Below, one piece after another: positions 25,201 through 32,528 of a DNA stretch of 64,000 nucleotides. The DNA comes from Nonomuraea polychroma (GTDB lineage: Bacteria > Actinomycetota > Actinomycetes > Streptosporangiales > Streptosporangiaceae). Position 1 is the stretch's first letter. Every line of letters begins with the position of its first letter. The notes beneath the pieces were generated by a model. That model was not told the origin of the DNA. It was given only the letters and a program-made list of their open reading frames with translations, and did not search any database. The stretch covers positions 9,327,501 to 9,391,500 of the forward strand of contig NZ_SAUN01000001.1 in the NCBI RefSeq assembly GCF_004011505.1. The letters run 5' to 3'. Made by a program: the position numbers and the translations under genes.

Positions 25201-26007
25201 TCCCCCGTGGTGACCTTGTGGGACGCCACGAACGGCCGCAACATCGGCGCACTGCGCGTCCGGAGACAGGGAGCCGTCGGAGTCTTGCCTGTGGCCTTCT
25301 CACCCGACGGCAGAACCGTCGCGGTCGTCCCCCTTCTCCCGAGCCCAGACAACGAAGCGGGGTTCGATGACCTGACTTTCGACGACCTCGAGCTGTGGGA
25401 CGTGAGAGCTCGAAGATGGATCCGCACCGTCTCCGGTGCGGGATCAGGGGTTCTGATCTTCGAGCCGGACGGGCGCCGGTTGCTCGTGGACGGATCCGAC
25501 AAGGGGCGAATCCTGGTCGATACGGCCACCGGAGCGATACGCCAGCACTCATCCGACGCCCGCGCCGAGGGAGAGATCCTCTTCATCGAGAACAGAGCCG
25601 CGATCGGCGGCGATGACGGGCGTTTGACGTTCTGGGACAGGGAGTTGCGCAGGCCTTTGGCCCCGCCGCAGATCGCGGACACGAAATCGATCATGGCTCT
25701 TGTCCCTTACCGGCAGGGCGGGCTACTCGCCACGGTCGGCAACGGGGGCGATTCAGGCATCCAGCTGTGGGACTGGCGGGGATATCAGCGGATCGCCGCA
25801 CCGATCAGCTACACCACCCAGTCCGTGCCGGCCGTGGCATTCAACCGGACGGCTCTCCTCGTCTCATCCGCCGACGGGGCCTTACGTGAGATCACCGTCG
25901 ATCCCGGCACTGCCACCGCCGTGATCTGCCGCCGGGACGGCGGCCTGTCCCCGTCCGAGTGGCAACAACACATCCCAGAACTGGCCTATCAAAAGACCTG
26001 CCACTGA
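22279..26007 (+). CDS. HTH-nSTAND NTPase with C-terminal beta-propeller repeats
   Basis: A 1242-residue signal-transduction STAND protein. Residues about 15-65 are a Cro/C1-type helix-turn-helix (LTYRAMAKRAGYSVTTLSQA). The nSTAND1 NTPase follows from about 101 (GPYLGLAPYDTDDSGRFFGR), with Walker [10 protein letters not shown] at 141-149 and Walker B MLIVVDQFEEVF near 205-216. Winged-helix and arm segments follow. A single transmembrane helix (VRVAVSAVLVVLLVASMVAAGVA) lies near 510-535. The remaining 680 residues form WD40/TolB-like repeats, each with FSPDGR and LWD/LWE motifs. GTG 22279 has GGAG upstream. Such proteins act as ligand-triggered oligomerising switches, and relatives serve in anti-phage defence, but this one is uncharacterised. 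The N-terminal HTH suggests DNA binding or adaptor recruitment at the membrane. Confidence 0.9.
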   Translation: MAGRREGPVDPAAGPVQRFASELRKLRQEAGGLTYRAMAKRAGYSVTTLSQAAAGERLASLPVVLAFVEACGADVSAWERRWQQVAHEVARERADDDGAAGPYLGLAPYDTDDSGRFFGRERLVEEVHVLLRRHRFAAVFGPSGSGKSSLLRAGLVAAACGETTSTGESFGQSWILTPGEHPMRHADRLLAGGGDSDMLIVVDQFEEVFTLCRDQRERGQFIDLLLNARDPQSRMRVVIAVRADFYGRCAEHRELTGALREANVLVGPMHQVELREAIIRPAMAEGLTVERALTAAIVADVAEEPGALPLMSHALREVWRRRTGKMLTLDAYEGVGRVHGAISHTAEELYARLSPAQARIARRILLRLINPGEQAQDTRRPAARAELDPYGEADTALVIEQLAGARLLTLHQDTVELAHEALIESWPRLRGWVDEGRDRLRAHRQLTETAKAWEAHGRDAGLLYRGTRLAVVDKLFIEPENRGDLTPLERDFVEASAALARRTSLVRVAVSAVLVVLLVASMVAAGVAIRQAGLADDRLAEATARLAARRAAALRMSDPKLARRLSAAAWRIAQVPEAKGELIDSMALPLVDVVTAPYDATGLVHGLSVDGTRLAVYTPGTAAEPGALRVLDLATKKEVASAIWREPDVLELVWSPDGRTVAVGDAAGTRLWTVGGERLTDLNASFPDLDPTRFSPDGRFLIGVRDGRYEAWSVADRTRVLAEPIRAISPDGRLALVIPAKANELSSIVLSPDNGTSSGRRAELWDIEKRKPLRAPWLPETATEGVFSPDGKHLAVPTNDGIRLWEISSGKEVLSPLLPPSERVEFSADGRFLAGTRGGGSAALWRVDDGMLLMNSSLHSDVVAAEPRFSPDARYLRMIGQHGTVNVLDISPYTRPEVLAPGSGKRLFSPDGRLLVTAHRRKGRAEVRIWDVAARTPVSGPLPVDDLPEEDPAETAYAPVFSPDGRTLALTHPASPVVTLWDATNGRNIGALRVRRQGAVGVLPVAFSPDGRTVAVVPLLPSPDNEAGFDDLTFDDLELWDVRARRWIRTVSGAGSGVLIFEPDGRRLLVDGSDKGRILVDTATGAIRQHSSDARAEGEILFIENRAAIGGDDGRLTFWDRELRRPLAPPQIADTKSIMALVPYRQGGLLATVGNGGDSGIQLWDWRGYQRIAAPISYTTQSVPAVAFNRTALLVSSADGALREITVDPGTATAVICRRDGGLSPSEWQQHIPELAYQKTCH

Positions 26008-26059
26008 CGACACCCCGCGAGAAACGGGGCGACGCATCATCTACCCGGACGTCCTTGAT

Positions 26060-26575
26060 CCTGCAGGATGGATTGGGGATCGGGACAGGCCCAGGGTGAT
26101 GACGTCGCGCAGGCGTGGCCGCCGGGCGGGCCGGAGGCATGCAGATCCACGAAGAGCTGGCCTTGGGGAACCGGCGGCGCAGCCTATGGGCCAGCCGCAG
26201 CGCGAATGCCGTCTTACCGACCCGGGCCATGCCGGAGACGACGATGGTCGCGATCCAGCCCGGCTCCTCGCCTGCCACAGCGCCTCGTGCGCCCCCGCGA
26301 GTTGTTCCTGCCGGCCGACGGAAACAAGCCGGATCCGGCGGCAACCGGGCGGGCCGAACGACGACCGGCCTGCAGACTTTCGGGGCGCGCGCCAGCGTCC
26401 TCACCCGGCTTGCGTTGGCGAGGATGTGGCTGTGCAGTCGCCGCAGCTCGGTGCCGGGCTCGACGCCGATCTCGCTGTTCAGCAGCGTGCGGTTCGCAAA
26501 GCCCGGGCGATACCGGTGGGCAGGCCCACGCCGGAAGGCGGGATGCGCACCACTGTCGCCTTCCCGCCGCGCACC
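26060..26575 (-). pseudogene. AfsR/SARP-type regulator fragment
   Basis: On the minus strand, pieces of a large SARP regulator remain. The end of the BTAD domain is NSEIGVEPGTELRRLHSHIL. It is followed by a degraded linker (VVVRPARLPPDPACF) and the start of an NB-ARC domain with the P-loop GMARVGKTAFALRLAHRL. After a frameshift near 26180 the next strand, GQLFVDLHASGPPGGHA, is in another frame. The DNA-binding domain and most of the NB-ARC and TPR parts are gone. Confidence 0.62.
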
Positions 26576-26587
26576 TAGCGTTGGTGG

Positions 26588-26680
26588 GTGGCCGCCTCTC
26601 GCGACGGTGTCGTGGTTCTCGACGAGCAGGCGGAGGCGTACTACGGGTTCGGCCAGGACGGGAACCAGATGTGGCGAGAC
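26588..26680 (+). pseudogene. PqqD-like fragment
   Basis: A GTG at 26588 opens a frame reading RDGVVVLDEQAEAYYGFGQD followed by GNQMW. This has the pattern of the PqqD/RRE fold used for peptide-precursor recognition (a hydrophobic strand, LDE, then Y-x-LN-x-x-G-x-x-W). It is only about 30 residues long and no RiPP gene is near, so it is probably a relic. The match is short and uncertain. Confidence 0.3.
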
Positions 26681-26799
26681 CGAGCGGCTCCAGTTACCGG
26701 AACCGCATTCCAAGATCGCCCGGAGGTTCGTTCCCCCATGATCTTGTTATGCGAAGGGCCTCCGACCTGTTGATGCAGGTCGGAGGCCCAACTTAGCGG

Positions 26800-26886
26800 C
26801 GGTGGTGGTGGGATTTGAACCCACGGATGAGTTGCCCCATCACACGCTTTCGAGGCGTGCGCCCTCGGCCACTAGGCGACACCACC
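26800..26886 (-). tRNA. tRNA-Ser (anticodon CGA)
   Basis: The acceptor strands GGTGGTG and CACCACC pair, with discriminator G at 26800 and no encoded CCA. The anticodon stem CACGC/GCGTG closes loop CTCGAAA, giving CGA. A long class II variable arm (GATGGGGCAACTCATC) and T-arm GTGGG-TTCAAAT-CCCAC are present. It lies 14 nt downstream of tadA on the same strand orientation, so the two could be read through. Confidence 0.96.
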
Positions 26887-26896
26887 GCGAATGAGC

Positions 26897-27352
26897 TTAC
26901 CGGATCCGCCGAGTGGCAAAGAACTGCTTTAGGAGCGCCGAGCACTGCTCCGCCAGCACCCCCATGACGACCTCCGGCCGATGATTGAGCCGGCGATCGC
27001 GTACGACGTCCCAGAGCGAGCCCACGGCCCCACCCTTCTCGTCGACGGCCCCGTACACGATCCGATCGACCCTGGCCTGCACCGCGGCCCCGGCGCACAT
27101 CGTGCACGGCTCCAGCGTCACCACCAGCGTGCAGCCGCCGAGCCGCCATTGCCCGCGCGCCGCGGCCGCCTGCCGGAGTGCGAGGACCTCGGCGTGGGCG
27201 GTCGGGTCGGCGGTGGACTCGCGGTCGTTGCCCGCCGCGGACAGGACCTCGCCGTCCGGCCCGAGCACCACCGCGCCCACGGGGACCTCCTCCCTGGCGG
27301 CCGCCGCGACGGCCTCCTCCAGGGCCAGGCGCATGGCCTCCTCGTGGGTCAC
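26897..27352 (-). CDS. tadA: tRNA-specific adenosine deaminase
   Basis: A 151-residue deaminase that converts A34 of tRNA-Arg to inosine for CGN decoding. Zinc ligands and the catalytic glutamate are visible in TAHAEVLALRQ (HAE) and LEPCTMCAGA (PCxxC). Length and order are normal. It is the third gene of a run with two related associated proteins upstream (14-nt gap) and lies just upstream of tRNA-Ser(CGA), a combination common in actinobacteria. Confidence 0.96.
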   Translation of the reverse strand: MTHEEAMRLALEEAVAAAAREEVPVGAVVLGPDGEVLSAAGNDRESTADPTAHAEVLALRQAAAARGQWRLGGCTLVVTLEPCTMCAGAAVQARVDRIVYGAVDEKGGAVGSLWDVVRDRRLNHRPEVVMGVLAEQCSALLKQFFATRRIR

Positions 27353-27365
27353 GGGTCCGGCGGGG

Positions 27366-27842
27366 TCACCGCAGCCGGTCGAGCTCGTCGGCGAACGACA
27401 GCCGCTCGGCGATCACCGACAGGATGTCGGCCGGCAACATGCCCTCTTCCATACTGAGCTCCAGCAGCTCTTCCGAGCTCACACCCAGGTCGCTGAGCAG
27501 CTCGAAGTCGCCGGCCGGGCGTATGCCGAGGCCGTTGCCCTCCTTGTCCGGCGCCACCCCGGCGAACTCGGCGAACAGCTCGCCCAGGCTGTCGGAGACC
27601 ACGGCGTGCACGTCGGACAGAAACACGCGTGGTTCTTCCTCGCCCCGGTAGCGGACGATCGCGAACCATTCGTCCTCGACCTCGACGCACAGCAGGGCCA
27701 GCTCGTCGCCGGTCAGCCCCAGCGCCTCCATGACGGTGTCGCCGAAGTCGTCGATGATCTCAGCATCACTCAGATCGACCTCTGCACCGCTCCAGCCGTT
27801 GGAGGTCCTGACGAAGGCCGCAGAGAAGGTGTTGGACGCCAT
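27366..27842 (-). CDS. tRNA adenosine deaminase-associated protein (copy 1)
   Basis: A 158-residue acidic soluble protein. It matches the actinobacterial family always encoded beside tadA. The central strand pattern DEWFAIVRYRGEEEPRVFLS and the C-terminal helix pair FELLSDLGVSSEELLELSME, then LPADILSVIAERLSFADEL, recur in the next gene upstream. Its function is unknown; conserved linkage suggests a partner or modulator of TadA. The ATG at 27842 has GGAG 8 nt upstream. A longer frame to 28130 overlaps the paralogue and is rejected. Confidence 0.85.
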   Translation of the reverse strand: MASNTFSAAFVRTSNGWSGAEVDLSDAEIIDDFGDTVMEALGLTGDELALLCVEVEDEWFAIVRYRGEEEPRVFLSDVHAVVSDSLGELFAEFAGVAPDKEGNGLGIRPAGDFELLSDLGVSSEELLELSMEEGMLPADILSVIAERLSFADELDRLR

Positions 27843-27859
27843 GTCCGCGCTCCAGGGGG

Positions 27860-28375
27860 TCAGCCGAAGACCGATTCGATGGCACGCTCGAACGGCTCGG
27901 AGAAACCGAGCCGCGCGGCGATGCTGGACAACACATCTTCGGGAAGCAGATCGATGTCGCCGGAAAGGATGCCCAGCTCCATCTCGTCCAACCCGAGATC
28001 GGCGAAGATCGACAGATCTCCGGCCGGGAGCACGGTCTCCTCGTCCTGAAGGATCTCGTCGAGCTCCTCCTCGTCCGGCACGGGCACGTCGAGGTAGTCG
28101 AGCACCTGGCGGGCCAGGGGAAAGTCCCATGAGGCGGCGATGTCGGACAGGAAGACGCTGACCCGATCGCCCAGCACCCTCAGCGCCACGAAGAACTCGT
28201 CCCCCACGGCGACCAGGCCGATCGTGCCACTCTCGCTGGGCTGCTGCCGCAGTGCGTGGATCAGCCCCTTCAGGTCGGAGGTGAGTATGACGGGCAACAG
28301 CTCGGCATCCCAGCGCTCGTCCTCGCGATAGACCACGATGGCGAAGTCGAGCGCGTCTTCGTCTGTCATCGTCAT
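27860..28375 (-). CDS. tRNA adenosine deaminase-associated protein (copy 2)
   Basis: A 171-residue acidic paralogue of the following gene, 17 nt upstream of it. Shared features are DEFFVALRVLGDRVSVFLSD and the C-terminal pair LSIFADLGLDEMELGILSGD, then LPEDVLSSIAARLGFSEPF. The ATG at 28375 is preferred; GTG 28381 and ATG 28369 are alternatives in the same frame. It is the first gene of the unit ending with tadA. Confidence 0.83.
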   Translation of the reverse strand: MTMTDEDALDFAIVVYREDERWDAELLPVILTSDLKGLIHALRQQPSESGTIGLVAVGDEFFVALRVLGDRVSVFLSDIAASWDFPLARQVLDYLDVPVPDEEELDEILQDEETVLPAGDLSIFADLGLDEMELGILSGDIDLLPEDVLSSIAARLGFSEPFERAIESVFG

Positions 28376-28522
28376 TCCCACCCGACCTCTGACCCGACAG
28401 ATATCACCAGCACCTAATCGTTCCAGACCCGGCCACTAGGCGTGTGCCTCTCCGACCAAATTGTGATCAAAACCAAAACCGCGAGGTGCTGCCACGTGCC
28501 CCACAAGATAGCGTTGTCCTCT

Positions 28523-29161
28523 ATGGAGACCCTCGTCGTTGATCATCCGCTCGTGGCGCACAAGCTCACCACGCTGCGTGATGCCCGCACCGACTCGCCG
28601 ACCTTCCGCAGGCTGGCGGACGAGCTGGTGACGCTGCTGGCGTACGAGGCCACCCGGGACGTGCGGGTCACCGACATCACCGTCGAGACGCCGGTCGCGC
28701 CCGCCACGGGCGTGCATCTGGCCAGGCCCTACCCGCTGGTCGTGCCGATCCTGCGGGCCGGGCTCGGCATGCTCGACGGCATGACGAGGCTGCTGCCCAC
28801 GGCCGAGGTCGGGTTCCTGGGCATGATCCGCAACGAGTCCACGCTCCAGGCGGAGACGTACGCCACACGCCTGCCCGACGACCTGTCCGGTCGGCAGTGC
28901 TTCGTGGTCGACCCCATGCTGGCCACCGGCGGGACGCTGGCGGCCGCCGTGCAGTTCCTGTTCGACCGGGGAGCCGTGGACGTAACGGCCATCTGCCTGC
29001 TGGCCGCCCCCGAGGGACTGGCGTATATGGACAAGGTGTTCGCCAACTCCGGCAAGCCGATCCGCGTCGTGACCGCCGCCCTCGACGAGCGGCTCAACGA
29101 GCACGGCTACATCGTGCCCGGGCTCGGCGACGCCGGCGACCGCCTCTACGGCGTCGTCTGA
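28523..29161 (+). CDS. upp: Uracil phosphoribosyltransferase
   Basis: A 212-residue salvage enzyme converting uracil and PRPP to UMP. The family N-terminus [20 protein letters not shown], the PRPP-binding motif [17 protein letters not shown] and the C-terminal uracil-binding segment [14 protein letters not shown] are all present. The start is set at ATG 28523 by homology. No good ribosome site precedes it, so it may be leaderless or weakly translated; GTG 28496 is an alternative. It is divergent from the tadA unit. Confidence 0.95.
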   Translation: METLVVDHPLVAHKLTTLRDARTDSPTFRRLADELVTLLAYEATRDVRVTDITVETPVAPATGVHLARPYPLVVPILRAGLGMLDGMTRLLPTAEVGFLGMIRNESTLQAETYATRLPDDLSGRQCFVVDPMLATGGTLAAAVQFLFDRGAVDVTAICLLAAPEGLAYMDKVFANSGKPIRVVTAALDERLNEHGYIVPGLGDAGDRLYGVV

Positions 29162-29253
29162 CCACTACGGAGCGGAATTCCCTCACTCTCCGTCGCCACT
29201 TCGTTACATAATGTGGTTGAGTGGGTACGAAGAGACAGGAAGGCAACTTCCGC

Positions 29254-29529
29254 ATGCGCGTGGGGGAGCATGATGAGCTACATGCCCGGTGCCGAGGTGT
29301 CCTCGTGAACGAGCACATCGAGGCGGATCCGACTCCGTACGCGGAGATCGAGGCATTGCTGCGCGAGGAGTTCGCCGGTGTCCACTCCACGACCACCGTA
29401 ACGCGCTGCGTGGAGGCAGCGCACTACGGCGCGCTGGAGGTCACCGGCTACGCGCATCCCAGCCTTGTCGAACGCATCGCTCGCAAGCACCTCCACGTCC
29501 TGGCCCTGGTGGCCAGCGAACGCGGCTAA
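29254..29529 (+). CDS. Small three-helix-bundle type protein
   Basis: A 91-residue soluble protein. The C-terminal 60 residues (YAEIEALLREEFAGVHSTTT, VTRCVEAAHYGALEVTGYAH, LVERIARKHLHVLAL) fit the actinobacterial three-helix bundle dimerisation family as I recall it; no function is known. ATG 29254 has AGGAAGG about 10 nt upstream; GTG 29221 is a possible longer start. It lies between upp and a small membrane protein gene. Confidence 0.65.
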   Translation: MRVGEHDELHARCRGVLVNEHIEADPTPYAEIEALLREEFAGVHSTTTVTRCVEAAHYGALEVTGYAHPSLVERIARKHLHVLALVASERG

Positions 29530-29625
29530 CAAGATCAGAACCAACCCGCTAAGACACCTTTACCCCGGCATCGGGGTGGGTAATGTATAGGTCGGGTGGA
29601 GTGGGTAAGTGGCACGGAGGCGACA

Positions 29626-29784
29626 GTGCAGGTCAAAAAAGTCCTCACCTACGGTGGTATCGCATTTGTGGCGTACTACCTCTTGGCCCGACCAGCTGAC
29701 GCCGCTGACGCGGTGAAGGGGGCGTTCGACACGGTGTTCAACGCGGCCGACTCCCTGGCCCAATTCGTGAACAATCTCTCATGA
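29626..29784 (+). CDS. Small single-pass membrane protein
   Basis: A 52-residue protein (MQVKKVLTYGGIAFVAYYLL at the start) with one hydrophobic helix and an amphipathic tail ending SLAQFVNNLS. GTG 29626 is preceded by GGAGG at 5 nt. Its stop overlaps the start of the PH-domain gene by 4 nt (ATGA), so the two are translationally coupled. It probably works with that protein at the membrane. Confidence 0.78.
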   Translation: MQVKKVLTYGGIAFVAYYLLARPADAADAVKGAFDTVFNAADSLAQFVNNLS

Positions 29785-30314
29785 GACTTGTGACCCACGG
29801 GGACTCCGCCCCGGCGTCGGTCAGTCGCTACCTTCTCCCCACCGAACAACAACACCTCATGGTGCGGCGCCACCCTGCCGTCCTACTCCGCCCTGTCGCC
29901 GAGGTGTTCGCCGGTCTGATCATCGCCGGCCTCCTCAGCAAGTTCTTCGGCGACAACCAAGGAGGCGGCACGGCGCTGGTCGTCGTGTGGTGGTTGTGGC
30001 TTCTGCTGTTGATCCGTTTTGTATGGAAAGTCGCGGAGTGGTCAGTCGATTACTTTGTGGTGACCTCAAAACGGATGTTGCTCACCACGGGCCTCATTAC
30101 TCGCAAGGTCGCGATGATGCCCTTGACCAAGGTCACTGACATGAGCTTCCAGAGAACTCTCCTTGGGCGCATGCTCGGTTACGGTGAGTTCATCCTGGAA
30201 TCGGCCGGCCAGGACCAGGCTCTGTCAACGGTCGAGTACATTCCGTATCCGGAGACCCTGTACCTCGAGGTCTGCCAGATGCTTTTCCCCAGCAAGGACG
30301 ACGGCGACGATTAA
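29781..30314 (+). CDS. PH domain-containing membrane protein
   Basis: A 177-residue protein with two transmembrane helices (LRPVAEVFAGLIIAGLLSKF; ALVVVWWLWLLLLIRFVW) followed by a bacterial PH domain of the bPH2/DUF304 type (DYFVVTSKRMLLTTGLITRK, VAMMPLTKVTDMSFQRTLLG, GYGEFILESAGQDQALSTVE). The W-x-x-D-YFVVT entry to the domain is typical. Its role is unknown; family members are thought to act at membranes. It is coupled to the 52-residue membrane protein upstream. Confidence 0.85.
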   Translation: MRLVTHGDSAPASVSRYLLPTEQQHLMVRRHPAVLLRPVAEVFAGLIIAGLLSKFFGDNQGGGTALVVVWWLWLLLLIRFVWKVAEWSVDYFVVTSKRMLLTTGLITRKVAMMPLTKVTDMSFQRTLLGRMLGYGEFILESAGQDQALSTVEYIPYPETLYLEVCQMLFPSKDDGDD

Positions 30315-30365
30315 TCTCTAGGTGGAGAATTCTTCACGCGGGGATACCAGATTCGGCTACTTCAT

Positions 30366-30376
30366 GCAATCATTGC
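30366..30376. promoter_or_regulatory. Palindrome upstream of HTH-TPR gene
   Basis: GCAATCATTGC is a perfect 11-bp palindrome (centre C), 35 nt before the ATG of the XRE-type regulator and close to the expected promoter. It may be its own operator. Confidence 0.3.
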
Positions 30377-30410
30377 GTGTTGTTGACCCTTCCCCGCCTT
30401 GAGAGATGAG

Positions 30411-31754
30411 ATGCCGAGTCAGGGAACCATCGGTGACCGCGTCCGAGGATTGCGGCTTAACAGGCGGATGTCGCAGGCCCAGCTGGCCGGACCCGACCTG
30501 TCTGACAGTTATGTCTCGCTCATTGAGTCGGGCAAGCGCACGCCGACTCCTGTCGTGGCTCGGCTGCTGGCCGAGCGGCTCGGATGCACGACCGAGTTCC
30601 TCCTTCACGGGATCGAGCCTCGGCAGCGCATCGACACCGAGCTCGGGCTGCGCCACGCCGAGCTCGAGCTCCAGCACGGTGACGCCGCCGTGGCCGCCGA
30701 CCGCTTCACGGAGATCGTGAAGGCGGCCGACGAGGAAAACGCCATGCTGACCGCGCAGGCCCGGTTCGGCCGGGCACGCGCTCTCGAGGCCCAGGGTCGG
30801 CTCGGCCAGGCGGTAGAGGCCTTCGAGCGCCTGCGCAGGGAGGCCGCGGCCCACCCCGAGCGGCTGGCCGACCTCCCACTCACGATCGCGCTGAGCCGCT
30901 GCTACCAGCGGGCCGGTGACCGGCTGCGCGCTCGCGACCTGGCGTCGTACGCGCTGGAGCAGGCCGAGCGGCTGTCCATCACCGAGGGCGAGATCGCCGT
31001 CGACCTGGCCACCGCGCTCATCGAGGCACGTGGCGAGCGTGAGAGCGACTCCCCCGAGCTTGCCTACGTCAAGCGCGTGCTGGACACGACCGGCGTTCCT
31101 CAGGTTATGGACCGTTCCGGAGAGATTCGCGCGTTGTGGCACGCGAGTGCCGCGGCGGCGGCAGGCGAGGATTCTGCGCTGGCCGTGCGCCTGGCCGACG
31201 ACGCGATCATGGCGGGTCGCGAGTCCCGGCTCGCGCTGCAGCTCGCCCGGGCCGCCATGCACTGGTCCAGGATGCTGACCGCGCCGATCGAGGAGGCCGA
31301 GGGGCTCGTTTCGGCCGCCTCCCGCGTCTTCGCCGGCTTCCCCGCCGCCACGCGCGAATACGGCGAGAGCCTGATCGTGCACGCGCGGGTCCGGCTGCGG
31401 GCCGGCGACCCCGCACGGGCCGCTGAGCTGGCCGGTGCGGCGTTGGAGCAGTCACCCGACCACGCGGGCACCACGCCTGCCGAGGCGCATCTCGTGCTCG
31501 CCACCGTGGCGCTCGACGAGGGCCGGGAGGCTGCGGCAGACCTCGCCACGGCTCACCGGATGCTGAGCGCGCTGGACCGGCCGGTGTTCGGCTCGGATCG
31601 GCAGGTGGCCCGCTGCTGGCGCGAGCTGGGCGACCTCTACGGCAGGGTCGGGTCCGTGGCGCAGCAGACGGCGGCATATCGTAAGGCCCTCGAAGCTGCC
31701 GGAGTTCGCTCTGCCATGGCGGGAGTGACGGCTGACGCCATAGTTTCTCGCTGA
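30411..31754 (+). CDS. XRE-family HTH regulator with TPR repeats
   Basis: A 447-residue cytoplasmic regulator. Residues about 5-65 form a Cro/C1-type helix-turn-helix (IGDRVRGLRLNRRMSQAQLA, DSYVSLIESGKRTPTP). The rest is an array of tetratricopeptide-like helices (for example ALEAQGRLGQAVEAFERLRR, LGDLYGRVGSVAQQTAAYRK). This is the layout of peptide- or partner-sensing regulators. No quorum peptide gene is visible nearby. The ATG at 30411 is preferred over TTG 30399; the ribosome site (GAGATGAG) is weak. Confidence 0.88.
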   Translation: MPSQGTIGDRVRGLRLNRRMSQAQLAGPDLSDSYVSLIESGKRTPTPVVARLLAERLGCTTEFLLHGIEPRQRIDTELGLRHAELELQHGDAAVAADRFTEIVKAADEENAMLTAQARFGRARALEAQGRLGQAVEAFERLRREAAAHPERLADLPLTIALSRCYQRAGDRLRARDLASYALEQAERLSITEGEIAVDLATALIEARGERESDSPELAYVKRVLDTTGVPQVMDRSGEIRALWHASAAAAAGEDSALAVRLADDAIMAGRESRLALQLARAAMHWSRMLTAPIEEAEGLVSAASRVFAGFPAATREYGESLIVHARVRLRAGDPARAAELAGAALEQSPDHAGTTPAEAHLVLATVALDEGREAAADLATAHRMLSALDRPVFGSDRQVARCWRELGDLYGRVGSVAQQTAAYRKALEAAGVRSAMAGVTADAIVSR

Positions 31755-31805
31755 TCCTCCGGAGAGCTCCAGATTTGGCTTTTGAGTCTGGAATAATTAG
31801 GGTCT

Positions 31806-31834
31806 ACCAGTCATTGACTCATAGGATGATTGGT
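31806..31834. promoter_or_regulatory. Inverted repeat upstream of GntR regulator
   Basis: ACCAGTCAT (31806-31814) and ATGATTGGT (31826-31834) are inverted 9-bp arms with one mismatch and an 11-nt spacer. The half-site centres are two helical turns apart, and the repeat lies 20 nt before the start codon. A GntR dimer could bind here to repress its own gene. Confidence 0.4.
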
Positions 31835-31853
31835 TTCCCGGAGGAGGCGGACT

Positions 31854-32528
31854 GTGAGTCTGCGTACGGCGCAGCGAGCTTCGCTCGTCGACCAGGTGAT
31901 CGACCAGCTCAAAGAGCAGATCACCTCAGGGTCGTGGCAGATGAACGGCAAGATCCCGACCGAGACCGTGCTCGCCGAGCAACTCGGAGTGGGTCGTAAC
32001 ACCGTTCGGGAGGCCGTACGCGCGCTCACGCACGCCGGGCTGCTTGAGTGCCGTCAGGGGGACGGCACTTACGTCCGGGCGACCAGTGAGCTGTCCGGCG
32101 CCATGCTGCGGCGGCTGAAGCAGGCCGAGCAGCTGGAGATCCTGGAGGTACGCCGGGCGCTCGAGGTCGAGTCGGCGCGCCTGGCCGCCACCCGGCGCAC
32201 GGACGAGGACATCGTCCGCATCGAGGCGGCGCTGGCCGAGCGGGACCGCGCATGGGAGCTGGACGACCCCGACTCCTTCGTCGAGGCCGACCTGGCCTTC
32301 CACATGGCGGTCGCGCACGCCACGCACAACCTCGTGCTGATCGACCTGTACGAGGACTTCTCCGCGGCCCTGCGCGCCAGCATCACTGCCGCGGGCACGT
32401 CGCTCAACAAGAGCTACATCCCGCACGACGCGATCGCCCGCGCCATCGCGGCCGGCGACGCGGCGGCGGCGGAGCGGGCGGGTCACGCCTGCATGGAGCA
32501 CATCCTCATCGCCCTCACGGAGTCCTGA
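31854..32528 (+). CDS. FadR-subfamily GntR transcriptional regulator
   Basis: A 224-residue repressor. The N-terminal winged helix is typical (IPTETVLAEQLGVGRNTVRE, ALTHAGLLECRQGDGTYV). It is followed by an all-helical FCD ligand domain with metal-ligand positions (EADLAFHMAVAHATHN, HDAIARAIAAGD, GHACMEHI). GTG 31854 has GGAGGAGG 6 nt upstream. Ligand unknown; no transporter or catabolic operon is adjacent. Its 3' end overlaps the convergent NmrA gene by 14 nt. Confidence 0.93.
   Translation: MSLRTAQRASLVDQVIDQLKEQITSGSWQMNGKIPTETVLAEQLGVGRNTVREAVRALTHAGLLECRQGDGTYVRATSELSGAMLRRLKQAEQLEILEVRRALEVESARLAATRRTDEDIVRIEAALAERDRAWELDDPDSFVEADLAFHMAVAHATHNLVLIDLYEDFSAALRASITAAGTSLNKSYIPHDAIARAIAAGDAAAAERAGHACMEHILIALTES

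Larger units (their letters stand above)
19584..26822. mobile_element. Putative second integrative island at tRNA-Ser(CGA)
   Basis: A 7.2-kb segment between the 19-bp tRNA fragment and the intact tRNA-Ser(CGA), lying on the 3' side of the tRNA as expected for integration. It is rich in broken genes (EamA, alpha/beta hydrolase, SARP regulator, PqqD-like) and carries accessory genes (nSTAND protein, ricin lectin). No integrase or transfer gene is visible. The boundaries are inferred from the repeat only. Confidence 0.4.
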
